Assembly: GCF_018861735.1 (NCBI RefSeq)
Contig: NZ_JAHLEB010000013.1
Span: forward strand, 37,046 to 101,045
Source: Clostridium lacusfryxellense
Lineage (GTDB): Bacteria > Bacillota > Clostridia > Clostridiales > Clostridiaceae
Length of the DNA stretch: 64,000 bases
Direction: 5' to 3'
Shown: one piece after another, positions 25,444-35,362 of the stretch
Position numbering within the stretch: the first letter of the stretch is position 1
Layout: the number at the start of each line of letters is the position of its first letter
The notes under the pieces: model-generated
Seen by the model: the letters and a program-made list of their open reading frames with translations, nothing else
Databases searched by the model: none
What the model was told of the DNA's origin: nothing
Program-made: the position numbers and the translations under genes

Positions 25444-27762
25444 ATGAATAGGGAATTAACTCCAAAGGATATTATATACGAATTTGATATTGAAGATATG
25501 AAAACAAGAGAATCAATAGATTTGATTGAAAAAAAATCATTAGATTCTATGCCACAATATATAGATGTAATAGAAAATATTAAAACTGCAATGAGTATAG
25601 ATAAAGAGGGTTTTAATGTTTTTTTAATAGACGATTTTTCAAAAGAAACACTTAAAGATATTATGAAATATGTAAGTAAGACATTTGAGAATAAAAGCAA
25701 AGCAAAAGACATTTGTTATGTATTGTATGAAGACGAAAAATCTCCTAGACCTATTTTTGTAAGTAATGGGGGAGGTAATAGACTTAAAGAATTGCTTGAA
25801 GATATGCAAAATGAATATTTAGAGTCCACATTCCAGTTTTACAACAATTCTATAGATATGGAAAAGGAAGAGATCCAGGAAAGTATTATAAAGAAAAGAA
25901 ATGAACTGATTGGATCCCTAATAAGTGCAGCAAAAGTGGAGGGATTTGATATAAAGTCTACGAATAGTGGGTTTACATTCATTCCTTTAAGTCATGGAAA
26001 AGAAATGTCTGAGAATGAATATGACATTTTAGATAAAGAAACAAAAGAGGTTATTTTAAATACAGCAAGTATGTTAAAAGAAAAAGCTAAAGAAATATTA
26101 GAGCAGCTAAAAGATGTTGAACTAAGGGATTTATATAAAATAAAAAAAATAATGCAAGAATATTATAAGACTGAAATAGCTGATTTAAAAGAGGAATATA
26201 AAAGTATGTTTATGGATGATGAAGTTGTACGAGATTATTTTGATATAGTTTCTCAGGACATTGAAGAAAAACTTGTAGAAAATTATTCTTTAAATTATGA
26301 TGATGATTATGAAAAAATAAATGAGATTATATTCAAATATATCGTGAATGTAATAGTGGATAATAGTAAAAATCAAATTCCACCAGTTATTTTTGAACAA
26401 GATCCTAATTTAACAAACTTAATTGGTAATATAGAATATGAGAATCATAAAGGGGTTTATTCCACTGACGTAGGATTTATAAAAGGTGGTAGTATGTTAA
26501 AAGCAAATGAAGGTTGTTTGATAATTAGGATAAATAGTTTGCTTACTAACCCTTTGGCGTATTACAATTTAAAAAAATCGCTATTAATGGAAGAGGTAGA
26601 TGTGGCATGTAACAATAACCATTATGAGCTGCTTTCTCTAAATACCTTAAAACCTGTTCCAGTGCCTATTAAAACAAAAGTAATTCTTATAGGTGATTAT
26701 GAGTCATATGACTTGCTCTATAATTATGATGAGGATTTTAAAAGAATTTTTACTATTAAAGCTGAATGCAATCAAGTTCAGAGCATAGATGATAGTTTAA
26801 AAAATTCCTTGGTACATGAGATAAATAAAATTTGTAATGAAAATAATTTTAAATCTCCTACAAGTGGTGCTGTAAGAGAAATAGCAAAGATTCTATCTAA
26901 AAAAGCTCAGAGTAGGAATAAAATATACTACGATATTCACGAAATAAATAAGCTGTTAATATTGGCTAACAACAAGGTTAATAAAGAAAATAAAGAAGAT
27001 ATTGGATTCGAGGATATAATTAAGGTAGCTTACAAAAAAGATATCATGGAAAAGGAAATCCTAAATCACTATATTGAAAAGAAAATGCTTATTGACGTTA
27101 CAAGCAATAAAGTTGGACAGGTAAATGGACTATCAGTAATTGATACAGGATATTTTAGTTTTGGAAAGCCGATAAAAATTACTTGCTGTTGTTATAAGGG
27201 TGCAGGAAATATTATAGATGTGCAGCAAGAGAGTAATTTGAGTGGTAGTATTCATAGTAAATCTATTAATATTTTAAAAGGGTATATGAGTAGTATTAAT
27301 GGAGGATTTAGCCGACTACCTGTAGATTTTCATTTAAGTTTTGAACAGATTTATGGAAAAATAGATGGGGATAGTGCATCGGTTGCAGAAATAATATGTA
27401 TGCTCTCCGCATTAAGTAAAATACCTATAAAGCAAAGCATTGCAATGACTGGGTCAGTTAACCAATTTGGCGATGTTCAACCTATAGGAGGAGTAAATGA
27501 TAAAATAGAAGGTTTCTTTGCAGCCTGCAAAGTCATAGACACTGTAGAGGGCAAAGGAGTACTAATACCTTTATCCAATGCAGATGATTTGGTTTTAAAT
27601 GATGAGATTGAGCTTGAAATTAAAAATGGAAACTTTCATATATATACTATGACCTCTATTGATGATGCAATTACAGTTCTAATGGGAAACAATGATGAAA
27701 CTTTTGAAACAGTAATGGTTGCTATTAATAAAGAGTTAAAAAAGTATAGTAGTAGAAAATAA
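25444..27762 (+). CDS. Lon-family (S16) protease with degenerate ATPase domain
   Basis: The C-terminal third is an S16 protease domain with the catalytic serine in GDSASVAE (S644) and lysine in GGVNDKIEGFF (K687); the 43-residue spacing equals that of Escherichia coli Lon. The N-terminal region corresponds to the AAA_32 type seen in LonB/LonC-like proteins (PQYIDVIENIKTAMSIDKEGFNVFL; ANEGCLIIRINSLL, in part), but the P-loop position reads FLIDDFSKETLKD, with no GxxGxGK[ST], and the Walker B acidic residue is not evident. It is therefore likely to be an ATP-independent or regulatory protease. Length 772 is normal for the family. AAAGGAGGAGG gives a strong start. Confidence 0.85.
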   Translation: MNRELTPKDIIYEFDIEDMKTRESIDLIEKKSLDSMPQYIDVIENIKTAMSIDKEGFNVFLIDDFSKETLKDIMKYVSKTFENKSKAKDICYVLYEDEKSPRPIFVSNGGGNRLKELLEDMQNEYLESTFQFYNNSIDMEKEEIQESIIKKRNELIGSLISAAKVEGFDIKSTNSGFTFIPLSHGKEMSENEYDILDKETKEVILNTASMLKEKAKEILEQLKDVELRDLYKIKKIMQEYYKTEIADLKEEYKSMFMDDEVVRDYFDIVSQDIEEKLVENYSLNYDDDYEKINEIIFKYIVNVIVDNSKNQIPPVIFEQDPNLTNLIGNIEYENHKGVYSTDVGFIKGGSMLKANEGCLIIRINSLLTNPLAYYNLKKSLLMEEVDVACNNNHYELLSLNTLKPVPVPIKTKVILIGDYESYDLLYNYDEDFKRIFTIKAECNQVQSIDDSLKNSLVHEINKICNENNFKSPTSGAVREIAKILSKKAQSRNKIYYDIHEINKLLILANNKVNKENKEDIGFEDIIKVAYKKDIMEKEILNHYIEKKMLIDVTSNKVGQVNGLSVIDTGYFSFGKPIKITCCCYKGAGNIIDVQQESNLSGSIHSKSINILKGYMSSINGGFSRLPVDFHLSFEQIYGKIDGDSASVAEIICMLSALSKIPIKQSIAMTGSVNQFGDVQPIGGVNDKIEGFFAACKVIDTVEGKGVLIPLSNADDLVLNDEIELEIKNGNFHIYTMTSIDDAITVLMGNNDETFETVMVAINKELKKYSSRK

Positions 27763-27873
27763 GTATAAATGTAATAGCAAATTTAATAAATAAGAATAAT
27801 TTGATAATTAACCTATCTAAATTATTAGCCAGAAAGAGTAGAGCTTTTTATGGATACGGAAATTTATTTACTG

Positions 27874-27914
<41 letters not shown>

Positions 27915-28143
27915 GTTTCTTATAGTCTGTTAACTAAAGTATATATTGCGTAAAATGCATTTGAGCAAACCTTAGAAATTCTTAATTTATTATATTTATG
28001 GATGCGTGAAGAAACCCACATGTTTGAGCAAAGCGAGTTTGTGGGTTTTAGCATCCATAAATATAATAAATTTTAGAATTTCAAGGCGCAGCGAAACGCA
28101 TTGGAGCAATATATACTTTCTGTTATAACAGACTATGAGAAAC
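27915..28143. repeat. Long-hairpin element, family B copy 1
   Basis: The ends GTTTCTTATAGTCTGTTA (27915-27932) and TAACAGACTATGAGAAAC (28126-28143) pair over 18 bp with one G-U. Inside, GTATATATTGC pairs with GCAATATATAC, then TTATATTTATGGATGC pairs with GCATCCATAAATATAA. The apical part contains AAACCCACATG...GTTTGTGGGTTTT. The arms GTATATATTGC/GCAATATATAC recur in the short hairpin at 46501-46563. The element lies beyond the ychF terminator, in the gap between the convergent Lon-like and ychF genes. Confidence 0.8.
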
Positions 28144-28167
28144 TATTTGATGAGACGTAAGAAAAAA

Positions 28168-28200
28168 CACAGATACTATTTTTTAGTATCTGTGCTTTTT
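28168..28200. terminator. Terminator downstream of ychF, usable on both strands
   Basis: CACAGATACTA (28168-28178) pairs perfectly with TAGTATCTGTG (28184-28194) over a 5-base loop, with T runs on each side. It is placed directly after the ychF stop codon on the minus strand. Confidence 0.85.
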
Positions 28201-28202
28201 TT

Positions 28203-29300
28203 TTATACGTTAAATCTAAAATTAACTACATCGCCATCTTGCATGATATATTCTTTTCCTTCAAGTCTATACTGTCCCTTTTCCTTAGCAGCAGCTTCGC
28301 TTCCACATTCAACTAATTTATCAAAGGCAACTATTTCTGCTCTTATAAATCCTCTCTCAATATCAGAATGGATTTTACCAGCAGCAGCAGGAGCTTTGGT
28401 TCCAATATGTATAGTCCATGCTCTTATTTCTTGAGGGCCTGCAGTTAGGTAACTCATAAGGCCTAATAACTTATAACTTGCGTGAATAAGTTTATCAAGA
28501 CCTGTTTCACTAAGACCATATTCTTCAAGAAGCTCCATTTTTTCCTCATCCTCTAGAGAAGATAGTTCTTCTTCAAGTCTTGCACAAACTACAATTACTT
28601 CTGAATTTTCGCCAGCAGCAAAGTCCATAACTTTTTTAACCATATCATTTTCTGTGTTACCAGACATTAAATCATCTTCACTAATGTTTGCAGCATACAA
28701 AACTGGTTTTGAAGTAATAAGAAAAAGAATATTTACAAAAGTCAATTCCTCTTCGTTAAACTCCATTGTTCTTACTGGGAGGTTAGATTCAAGATGTTCC
28801 TTTATTTTTTCCATAAGAGCAAATTCCATTTTGGCTGTTTTATCACCAGATCGAACAAGTTTTACGGATCTCTCCATTCTTCGTTCTAATACATCAAGAT
28901 CGGAAAATATGAGTTCTAAATTAATAGTATCTATGTCGCGGAGAGGATCAACATTGCCGTCTACATGTACTACATTTTCATCATCAAAACATCGTACAAC
29001 ATGAACAATAGACTCTACTTCCCTGATGTGAGCTAGGAATTTATTACCTAAACCTTCTCCTTTGCTCGCTCCTTTTACAAGACCAGCTATATCATAAAAT
29101 TCAATTGCAGTATGAATTATCTTTTTACTACTATAAATAGCTTGTAGTACATCTAATCTTTTGTCAGGTACACTAACAACACCTATATTTGGTTCTATAG
29201 TACAAAATGGATAATTGGCAGATTCTGCGCCTGCTTTTGTTATTGCGTTAAACAATGTGCTTTTTCCTACATTTGGTAAACCTACAATTCCTAATTTCAT
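28203..29300 (-). CDS. ychF: Redox-regulated ribosome-associated ATPase YchF (OLA1 family)
   Basis: YchF is an Obg-related P-loop protein that binds ATP and associates with ribosomes. The sequence begins MKLGIVGLPNVGKSTLFNAIT, followed by NYPFCTIEPNIGVV (switch I), DIAGLVKGASKGEGLGN (switch II), and NISEDDL and the C-terminal TGS-like domain with WTIHIGTKAPAAAGKIHSD. I use the ATG at 29300, the family start, although an in-frame ATG four codons upstream exists. Length 365 is standard. Monocistronic on the minus strand. Confidence 0.95.
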   Translation of the reverse strand: MKLGIVGLPNVGKSTLFNAITKAGAESANYPFCTIEPNIGVVSVPDKRLDVLQAIYSSKKIIHTAIEFYDIAGLVKGASKGEGLGNKFLAHIREVESIVHVVRCFDDENVVHVDGNVDPLRDIDTINLELIFSDLDVLERRMERSVKLVRSGDKTAKMEFALMEKIKEHLESNLPVRTMEFNEEELTFVNILFLITSKPVLYAANISEDDLMSGNTENDMVKKVMDFAAGENSEVIVVCARLEEELSSLEDEEKMELLEEYGLSETGLDKLIHASYKLLGLMSYLTAGPQEIRAWTIHIGTKAPAAAGKIHSDIERGFIRAEIVAFDKLVECGSEAAAKEKGQYRLEGKEYIMQDGDVVNFRFNV

Positions 29301-29550
29301 ATATATGTACATTCCTTTCGTACTCTTAAGATTATTAATTACCTGTAAATTATACTCTACATCTTAATGCATTTCAAGAAAGTAAATTAAAGTAATGGAA
29401 TAAACATAAGACTTGCTTATGATAATAATGTATTTATAGTTAATATATCCAAAAAGAACAATGAGAAAGTTTAATTAATTTTAAAATATAATAATAATTC
29501 TTTAAAATTAAGGAGGAATTTTAATTTTTCTATAGAATATTACTTAATAA

Positions 29551-29590
29551 TGGTTTAGAATGGATTAAAGTGGATTAAAGTGGAGTGGAT
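29551..29590 (+). promoter_or_regulatory. MraZ operator repeats
   Basis: Four near-direct repeats with 10-bp period start at 29551, 29561, 29571 and 29581 (TGGTTTAGAA, TGGATTAAAG, TGGATTAAAG, TGGAGTGGAT). They contain AAAGTGG spaced ten bases apart, matching the repeated AAAGTG-type boxes known to bind MraZ upstream of its own gene. The block ends 22 nt before the mraZ start, so it could autoregulate the dcw operon. The remainder of 29301-29550 holds an AT-rich promoter region with a possible TATAAT at 29487. Confidence 0.75.
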
Positions 29591-29612
29591 TTATAAAATT
29601 GGGAGGAATAAA

Positions 29613-30041
29613 ATGTTTATTGGTGAATATCAACATGCCATTGATAGTAAAAACAGAATGATTATTCCCACCAAGTTTAGAGATGGACTCGGAAGTGAAT
29701 TAATAATAACTAAGGGCCTTGATGGATGCTTATATATATACACAATAGCAGAGTGGAAAATAATGGAGGAAAAATTAAAAAAACTCCCATTAACTAGTAA
29801 AGATGCGAGAGCATTTGTACGATTTTTCTTCTCAGGTGCTAATGAAGTAACAATTGATAAGCAAGGTAGAGCTTTAATACCACAAAATTTATGTGAATAT
29901 GCTTGCATGCAAAAGGAAATAGTAAGTATAGGAGTATCAACAAGAATAGAAATATGGGCTAAGGATAAATGGGATAAATATAATGAATCGGATATTAATT
30001 TTGATGAGATAGCAGAAAAAATGAGTGAACTCGGGATATAA
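29613..30041 (+). CDS. mraZ: Transcriptional regulator MraZ
   Basis: MraZ is a small AbrB-like DNA-binding protein that regulates the division and cell wall cluster it heads. The 142-residue sequence has two swapped-hairpin repeats, the first [27 protein letters not shown] and the second [19 protein letters not shown] (fragments), with the DxKGR-like motifs DSKNRMIIP and [12 protein letters not shown] 29613 follows GGGAGG at 29601-29606; an upstream GTG at 29580 lies in the operator repeats and is rejected. rsmH follows after 13 nt. Confidence 0.95.
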   Translation: MFIGEYQHAIDSKNRMIIPTKFRDGLGSELIITKGLDGCLYIYTIAEWKIMEEKLKKLPLTSKDARAFVRFFFSGANEVTIDKQGRALIPQNLCEYACMQKEIVSIGVSTRIEIWAKDKWDKYNESDINFDEIAEKMSELGI

Positions 30042-30054
30042 AAGGAGATATGAA

Positions 30055-30978
30055 ATGGAATTTAAACATATATCAGTAATGTTAGAAGAGTGCATTGATG
30101 CACTAGATATAAAGGAAGATGGAATTTACGTTGATTGTACACTAGGAGGAGCAGGGCATTCTTTAGAAATTTTAAAAAGACTATCCCCAAAGGGAAGGTT
30201 AATTGGAATTGACCAAGACGTGGATGCATTAAATGCAGCAAAGGAAAAAATTAAAGATTATAACAATGTTACATTTGTTCATGATAATTTTTATAACATA
30301 GAAGCAATTTTAAAAAAACTTAATATAGAAAAAGTGGATGGTATTTTTATGGATTTAGGCGTTTCATCATATCAGTTAGATAATGCGGAACGTGGATTTA
30401 GTTATATGAGGGACGCACCTCTTGATATGAGAATGGATAGAAGTAAAGGAATAACAGCATTTGATGTAGTGAATAACTACGAGGAAGAACAGATAGCACA
30501 GGTATTAAGGAATTATGGAGAAGAAAAATTCTCAAAAAGGATAGCAAATTTTATAATAGATAGAAGACCAATTAATACTACTTTAGAATTAGTTAATGTC
30601 ATAGATGCAGCAATACCGGCAAAGTTTAAGCGTGATGGAGGTCATCCAGCTAAAAGAACATTTCAGGGAATAAGGATTGAAGTTAATGGTGAACTAAAAA
30701 TCTTAGATAAAGCAATTGAAGATGGTATAGGAAGACTTAATAGTGGTGGAAGAATGGGTATAATTACATTCCAGTCACTTGAAGATAGAATTGTTAAAGT
30801 TAAATTTAAAAGCTTAGAAGATCCATGTAAATGCCCAAAAGAATTACCTATGTGCGTGTGTAATAAAAAACCAATTGTGAAACTTATAAGCAGAAAACCT
30901 ATAAGGGCAACAGAGGAAGAGTTAGAGATTAACTCAAGAAGTAGAAGTGCAAAACTAAGGGTAGCACAAAAAATATAG
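30055..30978 (+). CDS. rsmH: 16S rRNA (cytosine(1402)-N(4))-methyltransferase RsmH
   Basis: RsmH (MraW) methylates C1402 of 16S rRNA in the decoding centre using SAM. The 307-residue sequence starts [17 protein letters not shown] and has the SAM motif [25 protein letters not shown], the [19 protein letters not shown] block and the C-terminal [12 protein letters not shown] cysteine cluster with [16 protein letters not shown] lies about seven bases before the ATG at 30055; the GTG at 30025 is within mraZ. Confidence 0.95.
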   Translation: MEFKHISVMLEECIDALDIKEDGIYVDCTLGGAGHSLEILKRLSPKGRLIGIDQDVDALNAAKEKIKDYNNVTFVHDNFYNIEAILKKLNIEKVDGIFMDLGVSSYQLDNAERGFSYMRDAPLDMRMDRSKGITAFDVVNNYEEEQIAQVLRNYGEEKFSKRIANFIIDRRPINTTLELVNVIDAAIPAKFKRDGGHPAKRTFQGIRIEVNGELKILDKAIEDGIGRLNSGGRMGIITFQSLEDRIVKVKFKSLEDPCKCPKELPMCVCNKKPIVKLISRKPIRATEEELEINSRSRSAKLRVAQKI

Positions 30979-31005
30979 TTCTAATTTGAGAATGGAGTGA
31001 ATAAA

Positions 31006-31494
31006 GTGATAGTAGAAAAAAACAACTTTGAGATGTATGGTAATACAATTTTAGCACCAGATGAATCATTTAGAAGACGAAAAAATGAGGAAGATTTAGA
31101 GAAATCTAGAAAACAGGCTAGGAGTACTAAAAGGCTTAATGAGATTAAAAGGAAAAAAAGTGTTATTACACATATCGTTGTATGTTTTGTTGTTGGAATG
31201 ATAATTGTTGCTAGATATTGTTTGATTTACAATTATCAAGAGGCAAATACTAAAGCTTTAACTCAAATTGAGACATTAAGTAAAGAAAATGACGCATATG
31301 ATGTAGATCTTATGAAATTTAGGAATATTAGCTATATCGAAAAAGCTGCTACTACAAGACTTGACATGGTTAAACCAAGGATTAGTGACATAGAGTACTT
31401 AAATTTAAGTAAAAACAATTTGGGAACTAATGAAAGTTCAAGTGTGAGAATAAGTAGTGATGTAATGAGTAAAATAAAAAACATTATATTTTAG
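31006..31494 (+). CDS. ftsL: FtsL-like septum protein
   Basis: A 162-residue bitopic protein: a basic cytoplasmic N-terminus, one membrane helix (THIVVCFVVGMIIVARYCLI, residues about 55-75), then an extracellular coiled-coil leucine-zipper-like region (ALTQIETLSKENDAYDVDLMKF) and a short tail. This layout and the position between rsmH and the SpoVD-type PBP identify it as the FtsL equivalent that bridges DivIB/FtsQ and DivIC. GTG 31006 follows GGAGTG at 30994-30999; a GTG at 30997 is inside that site. Confidence 0.8.
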   Translation: MIVEKNNFEMYGNTILAPDESFRRRKNEEDLEKSRKQARSTKRLNEIKRKKSVITHIVVCFVVGMIIVARYCLIYNYQEANTKALTQIETLSKENDAYDVDLMKFRNISYIEKAATTRLDMVKPRISDIEYLNLSKNNLGTNESSSVRISSDVMSKIKNIIF

Positions 31495-31554
31495 ATGAAT
31501 ATTACAAGAAATTTTTTAATATCTATCTAAGGGGACCATCAAGGGGGGAACAAG

Positions 31555-33744
31555 TTGGCAAGAGGAGAGTATAGAGACAAGGTATTAGTTAAACGTAGAA
31601 TGTTAATTGTCTTTTTCATACTTTTTATTTTGTTTTTTCTATTAGTTACAAGGCTAAGCTATGTAATGATAGTTAAAGGGGTAGATTATAAAGAAAAAGC
31701 AATTTTGCAATGGACAAGTGATGTTCGTATTGCAGCAAAACGAGGAAGGATTCTAGATAGGAATGGTGAAGAGCTCGCTATAAGTGCAAATGTTTTTAGA
31801 GTAGATTTGGATCTTAATTCCCTGCGAGAAACTACAACTAAAAACAAGTTAACTATGGAAGGCATTGCACCAGAACTCGCCCAAATACTTGGAATGGAAT
31901 CTAAAGACGTTTTAACTATTTTAACTAAGAGGAGTTCAAAGGGGAAACTCATTGGATCGGCCATCTTAAAGCGAAGAATTGAGAAGGCTACCTCAGATAA
32001 AATTACTGATTTTTCTAAAAAAAATAATCTTCGTGGCATTGTTGTTACAGGAGATACAAAAAGATATTATCCAAACGATAATTTTCTTGCAAGTGTGTTA
32101 GGACATACTAATTCTGATGGTAACGGATTAACTGGTGTTGAGTTATATTACAATAAATTTCTATCAGGCATACCAGGGATGAAAATTTCGGAAACTGATA
32201 GAAAGAGTGAGGCGTTGCCATACACAATATCGGATTATACAAAACCAATAGATGGAAAAGATATTGTACTTACTATCGATGAGATGATACAGTTTTTTTG
32301 TGAAAAAGCAGCAGCGCAGGCTATGATTGATAATAAAGCAGCTGCAGTTAGCATAGTTGCAATGAATCCTAAAAATGGTGAGATATTAGGAATGGTTAAT
32401 AAACCAGATTATAATCCTAATGATCCGTGGGACCTTAGTAAAACTTATGATGAAAATCAAAAGGTATGGAGAAATAGAGCAGTAAGTGATACTTTTGAGC
32501 CAGGATCTATTTTTAAGGTATTTACAGCTACAGCTGCAATGGAAGAAGGTTTAGTTAAGGAAGATGATAAATTTTTCTGCAAAGGAAGCACAGTAGTTGG
32601 GGGTAGAACAATTAAGTGCTGGAAAACCACAGGACATGGAGCTGAAAATTTTGTAGATATATTAAAAAATTCATGTAATGTTGGATTTATGGAACTCGGG
32701 AGAAGACTCGGAGCAGAAAAGCTAAATAAGTATATTTATCTATTTGGATTCGGTAAAGAAACTGGAATCGATTTGAATGGCGAAGCATCGGGAATAATTA
32801 GAAAAACTAAAGATGTAACTCCTGTTGATGTAGCAACAACATCATTTGGTCAAAGCAATACTTTATCCGTTGTACAGTACTTAACAGCGTTTAACGCTAT
32901 TGCAAATGGAGGAAAACTTATAACACCTCATGTTATGAAAGAGATAGTTGATTACGATGATACAAATACTAAAAAGGTTCTACAAGCATATTCAAATTAC
33001 AATGAAAGAAGGATAGTAGTTGAGGGAGTTGCAAAACAACTTCGAGGGTATCTTGAACAAGTTGTAGAAAGTGGCGGTGGTAAAAAGGCATTTATTGCAG
33101 GATACCACATTGCTGGAAAGACAGGTACTGCTCAAAAAGTTATTAATGGTGTATATGCACCGCAGAAATACGTTTCATCATTTGCAGGAATGGCACCTGC
33201 TAATGATCCTCAAATAACAATACTAATTAATATAGACGAACCAGACCCATCTAATTACTATGGAGGTCAAATTGCCACAGTAGTTGGTAAACAAGTTTTT
33301 AATGATATCTTTAATTATTTATCATTAAAATCTGATGCTACGAATGAAGAAATTGGTAAGAGTTTACTTAAGGATGTTATTGTGCCTGAAGTAAGAGGTC
33401 TTAAAAAAGCTGATGCAGAAAAACTTTTAAAAGAAAACAATTTAAAGATGAAGTTAAGTACTGATGGTGATGTCATAACAGATATGACTCCAAAACCTGG
33501 ATATACAGTTAAAGAGGGAACGGAAGTTATTTTGCACACTAATACAAAAATAGAAGATAATAATATTGTCATGGTTCCAAATGTAATAGGGAGTAGCCCA
33601 GAGGCAGCTACATCACTTCTAAGTGGTCTTGGATTAAAGGTCAAGTTTGTTGGCAATGGTATAGCATCAGAACAAAGTTTAGAAGGCACAGAAGTTAAAA
33701 AGGGAACAACAATTACAGTAAATCTAGATATTACCGCAGATTAG
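31555..33744 (+). CDS. spoVD: Penicillin-binding protein SpoVD (FtsI-type transpeptidase) with PASTA domains
   Basis: A class B PBP that cross-links peptidoglycan. One N-terminal membrane helix precedes the dimerisation domain (RGRILDRNGEELA). Transpeptidase motifs are complete: SIFK with active serine S318, SCN at 373-375 and KTGT from K522. Two PASTA domains follow (about 606-665 and 670-728). This C-terminal arrangement and the pairing with SpoVE/FtsW suggest the sporulation cortex PBP SpoVD; a role as the vegetative FtsI cannot be excluded as it is the only such gene in the cluster. TTG 31555 follows AAGGGGGG. Confidence 0.92.
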   Translation: MARGEYRDKVLVKRRMLIVFFILFILFFLLVTRLSYVMIVKGVDYKEKAILQWTSDVRIAAKRGRILDRNGEELAISANVFRVDLDLNSLRETTTKNKLTMEGIAPELAQILGMESKDVLTILTKRSSKGKLIGSAILKRRIEKATSDKITDFSKKNNLRGIVVTGDTKRYYPNDNFLASVLGHTNSDGNGLTGVELYYNKFLSGIPGMKISETDRKSEALPYTISDYTKPIDGKDIVLTIDEMIQFFCEKAAAQAMIDNKAAAVSIVAMNPKNGEILGMVNKPDYNPNDPWDLSKTYDENQKVWRNRAVSDTFEPGSIFKVFTATAAMEEGLVKEDDKFFCKGSTVVGGRTIKCWKTTGHGAENFVDILKNSCNVGFMELGRRLGAEKLNKYIYLFGFGKETGIDLNGEASGIIRKTKDVTPVDVATTSFGQSNTLSVVQYLTAFNAIANGGKLITPHVMKEIVDYDDTNTKKVLQAYSNYNERRIVVEGVAKQLRGYLEQVVESGGGKKAFIAGYHIAGKTGTAQKVINGVYAPQKYVSSFAGMAPANDPQITILINIDEPDPSNYYGGQIATVVGKQVFNDIFNYLSLKSDATNEEIGKSLLKDVIVPEVRGLKKADAEKLLKENNLKMKLSTDGDVITDMTPKPGYTVKEGTEVILHTNTKIEDNNIVMVPNVIGSSPEAATSLLSGLGLKVKFVGNGIASEQSLEGTEVKKGTTITVNLDITAD

Positions 33745-33807
33745 GTGTATATAGTTTATACATTAAATATAGTGTATAATTAAATATATGGAACATGTAA
33801 ATTAAAA

Positions 33808-33838
33808 CCGACAGGACTCAGCATTTCTGAACTGTCGG
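33808..33838. other. Hairpin between spoVD and murE
   Basis: CCGACAG (33808-33814) and CTGTCGG (33832-33838) form a perfect stem, with inner CAG/CTG pairing in the loop. There is no T run after it, so it may be a weak terminator, a processing site or a regulatory stem in the 172-nt gap. Confidence 0.5.
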
Positions 33839-33916
33839 ATTTATAATGTAAAAGGTATTTTTTATTCAAGCATTTTTACGTGTAACCATACTTTAAAGAT
33901 TTAAGGGAGTGTTAAT

Positions 33917-35362
33917 ATGAAATTAGGAAAGATAATGGATAATATTAATTTTGATTTGTTAAAAGGTGATATTGATGTTGATATAACGTCAATTCAATAT
34001 GATTCAAGAAAAGTTAAAAAAGGAGATGTCTTTTTCTGCATTGAAGGATATAATGTTGATGGTCATAAATATATACAAAGTGCAATTAATAGTGGGGCAA
34101 TCGCTATTGTATGTCAACAAAATGTAAACATTGATTTAAACGTAACTTTTATTAAAGTATCTGATAGCAGAAAGGCACTAGCTGTAGGTGCATCTAATTA
34201 TTATAACAACCCAAGTAGCAATATGAAAATGATTGGGATTACAGGAACTAATGGTAAAACAACCTCAGCATTTATGCTTAAAGCTATTTTGGAGCAAATG
34301 GGATATAAAGTTGGACTTATCGGGACTATAGCAAATTATATTTGTGATAAAAAAATTCATACTGAAAGAACTACGCCAGAGTCACTAGAGCTACATGAAC
34401 TTTTCAAGCAGATGGTAGATTCTAAGGTGGATTATTGTGTTATGGAAGTATCTTCACACTCTTTAAGTTTGGACAGGGTTTATGGAATAGAGTTTTGTGA
34501 GAGCATTTTTACAAACTTGACTCAAGATCATTTAGATTTTCATAAAACATTTGAAAATTATTTCAATGCTAAATTAAAGCTATTTAAGTCTAGCACGAGC
34601 TCTGTAATTAACATCGACGATGTCTATGGGGCTAAGGCATATGACTCCATTTTAAATAGCAAGTTAAGCTATGGGTTAAATGAAAATGTAGACATTATGG
34701 CCATTGACATAAAAATGAATTCTAGGGGTAGTAAATTTACTGTTAAGTATAAAAATGACTCTTTTGAAATAGAATTAAGTATACCGGGAAAGTATAATAT
34801 ATATAATGCTCTTGGATCAATAGCGGTTTGCTTAAATCAGGGGGTAGAGGTAGAGGAAATTAAAAAAGCATTAAAAAAACTACAAGTGCCTGGTAGGTGT
34901 GAGCTTGTTGAAAATACCCATAATTTAAAATTTGAAATAATACTAGATTATGCACATACACCAGATGCGTTAGAAAATATACTTAAAACTGTAAGAGAAT
35001 TTACAAAAGGTAGACTTATATCTGTTTTTGGTTGTGGTGGAGATCGAGATAAAACCAAAAGAGCTATAATGGGCAAAATTGGAACTGAGCTAAGTGATAT
35101 ATCTGTAGTTACATCAGATAATCCAAGAACTGAAGAGCCAATGCAAATAATTAAAGATGTAACATCGGGAATTGAAAAACATAATTATGAAGTTGTTGAG
35201 AATAGACGGGATGCAATTAAGAGGGCAATTGAGATTGCAAGCGCTGGAGATGTAATTGTTATAGCAGGAAAAGGTCATGAAGACTATCAAGTACTTAAAG
35301 AAAAAACTATACATTTTGATGAAAGAGAAGTTATTTCAGATATATTAAAGGAGCAATTTTAG
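33917..35362 (+). CDS. murE: UDP-MurNAc-tripeptide synthetase MurE (meso-DAP type)
   Basis: MurE adds the third residue to UDP-MurNAc-L-Ala-D-Glu in the cytoplasm. The ATP loop [25 protein letters not shown] (in part), [12 protein letters not shown] and the substrate motif [10 protein letters not shown] are present. DNPR is the form found in meso-diaminopimelate-adding enzymes, and dapF is in the same window. The 481-residue length is normal. It is directly joined to murF (stop and start adjacent). Confidence 0.95.
   Translation: MKLGKIMDNINFDLLKGDIDVDITSIQYDSRKVKKGDVFFCIEGYNVDGHKYIQSAINSGAIAIVCQQNVNIDLNVTFIKVSDSRKALAVGASNYYNNPSSNMKMIGITGTNGKTTSAFMLKAILEQMGYKVGLIGTIANYICDKKIHTERTTPESLELHELFKQMVDSKVDYCVMEVSSHSLSLDRVYGIEFCESIFTNLTQDHLDFHKTFENYFNAKLKLFKSSTSSVINIDDVYGAKAYDSILNSKLSYGLNENVDIMAIDIKMNSRGSKFTVKYKNDSFEIELSIPGKYNIYNALGSIAVCLNQGVEVEEIKKALKKLQVPGRCELVENTHNLKFEIILDYAHTPDALENILKTVREFTKGRLISVFGCGGDRDKTKRAIMGKIGTELSDISVVTSDNPRTEEPMQIIKDVTSGIEKHNYEVVENRRDAIKRAIEIASAGDVIVIAGKGHEDYQVLKEKTIHFDEREVISDILKEQF

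Noticed and set aside
28135..28434. Plus-strand frame opposite the ychF 3' end
   Set aside because: It overlaps the ychF terminator and coding region on the opposite strand.
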